Assembly (NCBI GenBank): GCA_013373005.1
Contig: JABXIP010000455.1
Span: 1-6,678 of the forward strand
Direction of reading: 5' to 3'
Origin: Cytophagia bacterium
GTDB taxonomy: Bacteria > Bacteroidota > Bacteroidia > Cytophagales > Cyclobacteriaceae
DNA length: 6,678 nt
Made by a program: the position numbers and the translations under genes. The notes below the pieces were generated by a model that worked only from the letters and a program-made list of their open reading frames with translations, had not been told where the DNA came from and searched no databases. Shown piece by piece: positions 5,684 through 6,678 of the stretch (positions within the stretch are counted from its first letter, which is position 1; every line of letters starts with the position of its first letter).

Positions 5684-6602
5684 TAAGTCTCATTTTAATC
5701 TCTTCTAATATTTCTTTCCCGCCCGAAGATAATATTTCATCGGCAAGTTGCGCACCAATGCTCTCTGCTTCAGTCACAGACCCTGCTCTCTCTGCTAGAA
5801 TTCTTCGCTGGCCATCAAGGCTAATAATTCCACCTTTCATTTGAATTTCGCCAGAATTCAATTCTGCAAGTCCAAAAACCGGAATACTACAGCCACCATC
5901 CATAGTTTTTAGAAAGGCTCTTTCGGTTCTTAGACAATGATCCGTTTCTGTGTGATTTAGTACTTCAGTTACCTTGGCTCTTTTCTCTGGACTCAACTGC
6001 TCGTGAACTTCTATGGCCACACTGCCTTGCCCAACGGCCGGTATAAATTCATTTAAACTGAGCTTCGATTTAATCTTATCATCATACCCCATGCGGTGCA
6101 CTCCTGCATAGGCGAGTAAAAGAGCATCGCAGGCTCCTTCTTCCATTTTTCTGATTCTGGTCTGAAGGTTTCCACGAACCGGCACTGTCTTGACATGAGG
6201 ATAAAAATGTCTTAGGGTAGCAATTCTTCTGGTGCTTGATGTTCCCAAAACCAAGTCATTGGAATCCAGAGAAATTCCTTCTTTATGACTGACAATGACA
6301 TCATTCACTTCTTCTCGCTCCATAAAGGCAACTAGCTCAAAACCTTCGGGCAATGAAGATTGCATGTCTTTGGCACTGTGCACGGCTATGTCTATAGAGC
6401 CATTGGCCAGCTGCTCTTCAATCTCTTCAGTAAAAACCCCCTTGCTTCCGATTTTAGCTATGGAAACGTCCAGAATTTTATCTCCCTTAGTTTCTATGGT
6501 TACAATCTCAGTTGAAACACCGGCAGCCTCTAGCTTATCTTGCACATGATATGCCTGCCATAAAGCCAACTGGCTTCCCCTCGTACCGATCCTAATCTTC
6601 AT
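5673..6602 (-). CDS. hemC: Hydroxymethylbilane synthase (porphobilinogen deaminase)
   Basis: This cytoplasmic enzyme of tetrapyrrole synthesis joins four porphobilinogen units into hydroxymethylbilane. The 309-residue length fits the family (E. coli HemC is 313). It starts KIRIGTRGSQLALWQA (2-17) and carries KGVFTEEIE (54-62), HSAKDM (75-80; D79 matches the catalytic Asp84 of E. coli), GTSSTRRIATL (120-130), VRGNLQTRIRKM (142-153), AVGQGSVAIE (189-198) and GGCSIPV (236-242). C238 is the attachment site of the dipyrromethane cofactor. The usual Pro after KD-hydrophobic is Gln (Q81); other catalytic residues are intact. The ATG overlaps the upstream stop as TAATG, with GAAGG four bases before it as a modest ribosome binding site. 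The 3' end overlaps the first cyclophilin gene by 11 bases. No other heme gene is visible; hemA, hemB or hemD could lie outside the window. Confidence 0.98.
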   Translation of the reverse strand: MKIRIGTRGSQLALWQAYHVQDKLEAAGVSTEIVTIETKGDKILDVSIAKIGSKGVFTEEIEEQLANGSIDIAVHSAKDMQSSLPEGFELVAFMEREEVNDVIVSHKEGISLDSNDLVLGTSSTRRIATLRHFYPHVKTVPVRGNLQTRIRKMEEGACDALLLAYAGVHRMGYDDKIKSKLSLNEFIPAVGQGSVAIEVHEQLSPEKRAKVTEVLNHTETDHCLRTERAFLKTMDGGCSIPVFGLAELNSGEIQMKGGIISLDGQRRILAERAGSVTEAESIGAQLADEILSSGGKEILEEIKMRLNDE

Positions 6603-6678
6603 TAAGCCTTCAATTTTGAAATTGTGCCTTTTTTCTTCGGCTGATTCCTCTCAATGTATTCAATGATATTCCCGGCAA
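6602..6678 (-). CDS. 3' end of an unidentified gene upstream of hemC
   Basis: On the minus strand an open frame runs in from the window edge for 24 complete codons and stops at TAA (6604-6602), sharing one base with the hemC start codon (TAATG). The visible C-terminus reads AGNIIEYIERNQ followed by a lysine-rich tail (KKKGTISKLKA). This looks like a final amphipathic helix plus basic end. I do not recognise the protein. It does not look like the end of HemA, the heme gene one might expect here. A faint likeness to the last helix of HRDC-type domains is only a guess. The exact stop-start overlap and codon-like composition make a real coding end likely, in the same operon as hemC. Confidence 0.6.
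   Translation of the reverse strand, partial: AGNIIEYIERNQPKKKGTISKLKA

Overview
The window looks like chromosomal DNA from a member of the Bacteroidota, probably a Cytophagales-like marine or environmental bacterium. The reasons are the moderate, AT-leaning composition, starts that mostly lack a strong Shine-Dalgarno, two cyclophilin-type lipoproteins with the long internal insert I associate with this phylum, and a C-rich/G-rich intergenic palindrome of a style common in these genomes. The assignment is inference; no rRNA or other marker gene is present.

Left part (1-2940): two different sodium:neurotransmitter-symporter (NSS/SNF) transporters are transcribed divergently from a 245-bp gap. 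The left one (minus strand) is cut by the window edge. The right one (plus strand) is complete. It is followed, through a 4-base ATGA overlap, by a 43-codon gene for a single-span membrane peptide that resembles the MetS-type small subunit of bacterial methionine/alanine importers. The right-hand transporter and this peptide probably form a two-component amino-acid importer. The two transporters differ at the residues that line the Na1/chloride region, so they are not recent duplicates and probably differ in substrate or ion coupling.

Junction (2921-2961): the small gene ends inside a perfect 8-bp-stem palindrome that separates it from a convergent minus-strand operon. The palindrome supplies the peptide's last codons and its stop.

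Right part (2962-6678): a tightly packed minus-strand operon, read from right to left. It holds the 3' end of an unidentified gene, hemC (hydroxymethylbilane synthase), two consecutive cyclophilin-type peptidyl-prolyl isomerases with lipoprotein signal peptides, and an RmlD-like extended short-chain dehydrogenase/reductase. Successive genes overlap by 1, 11 and (with the annotated start) 26 bases and then are 3 bases apart, so co-transcription and translational coupling are likely. Functionally the operon mixes tetrapyrrole synthesis, envelope protein folding and a nucleotide-sugar-type reductase; no shared pathway is evident.

No RNA gene, CRISPR array, insertion sequence or phage gene was seen. 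Apart from the small-subunit gene and the altered ion-site residues, most of the content is ordinary housekeeping and transport.
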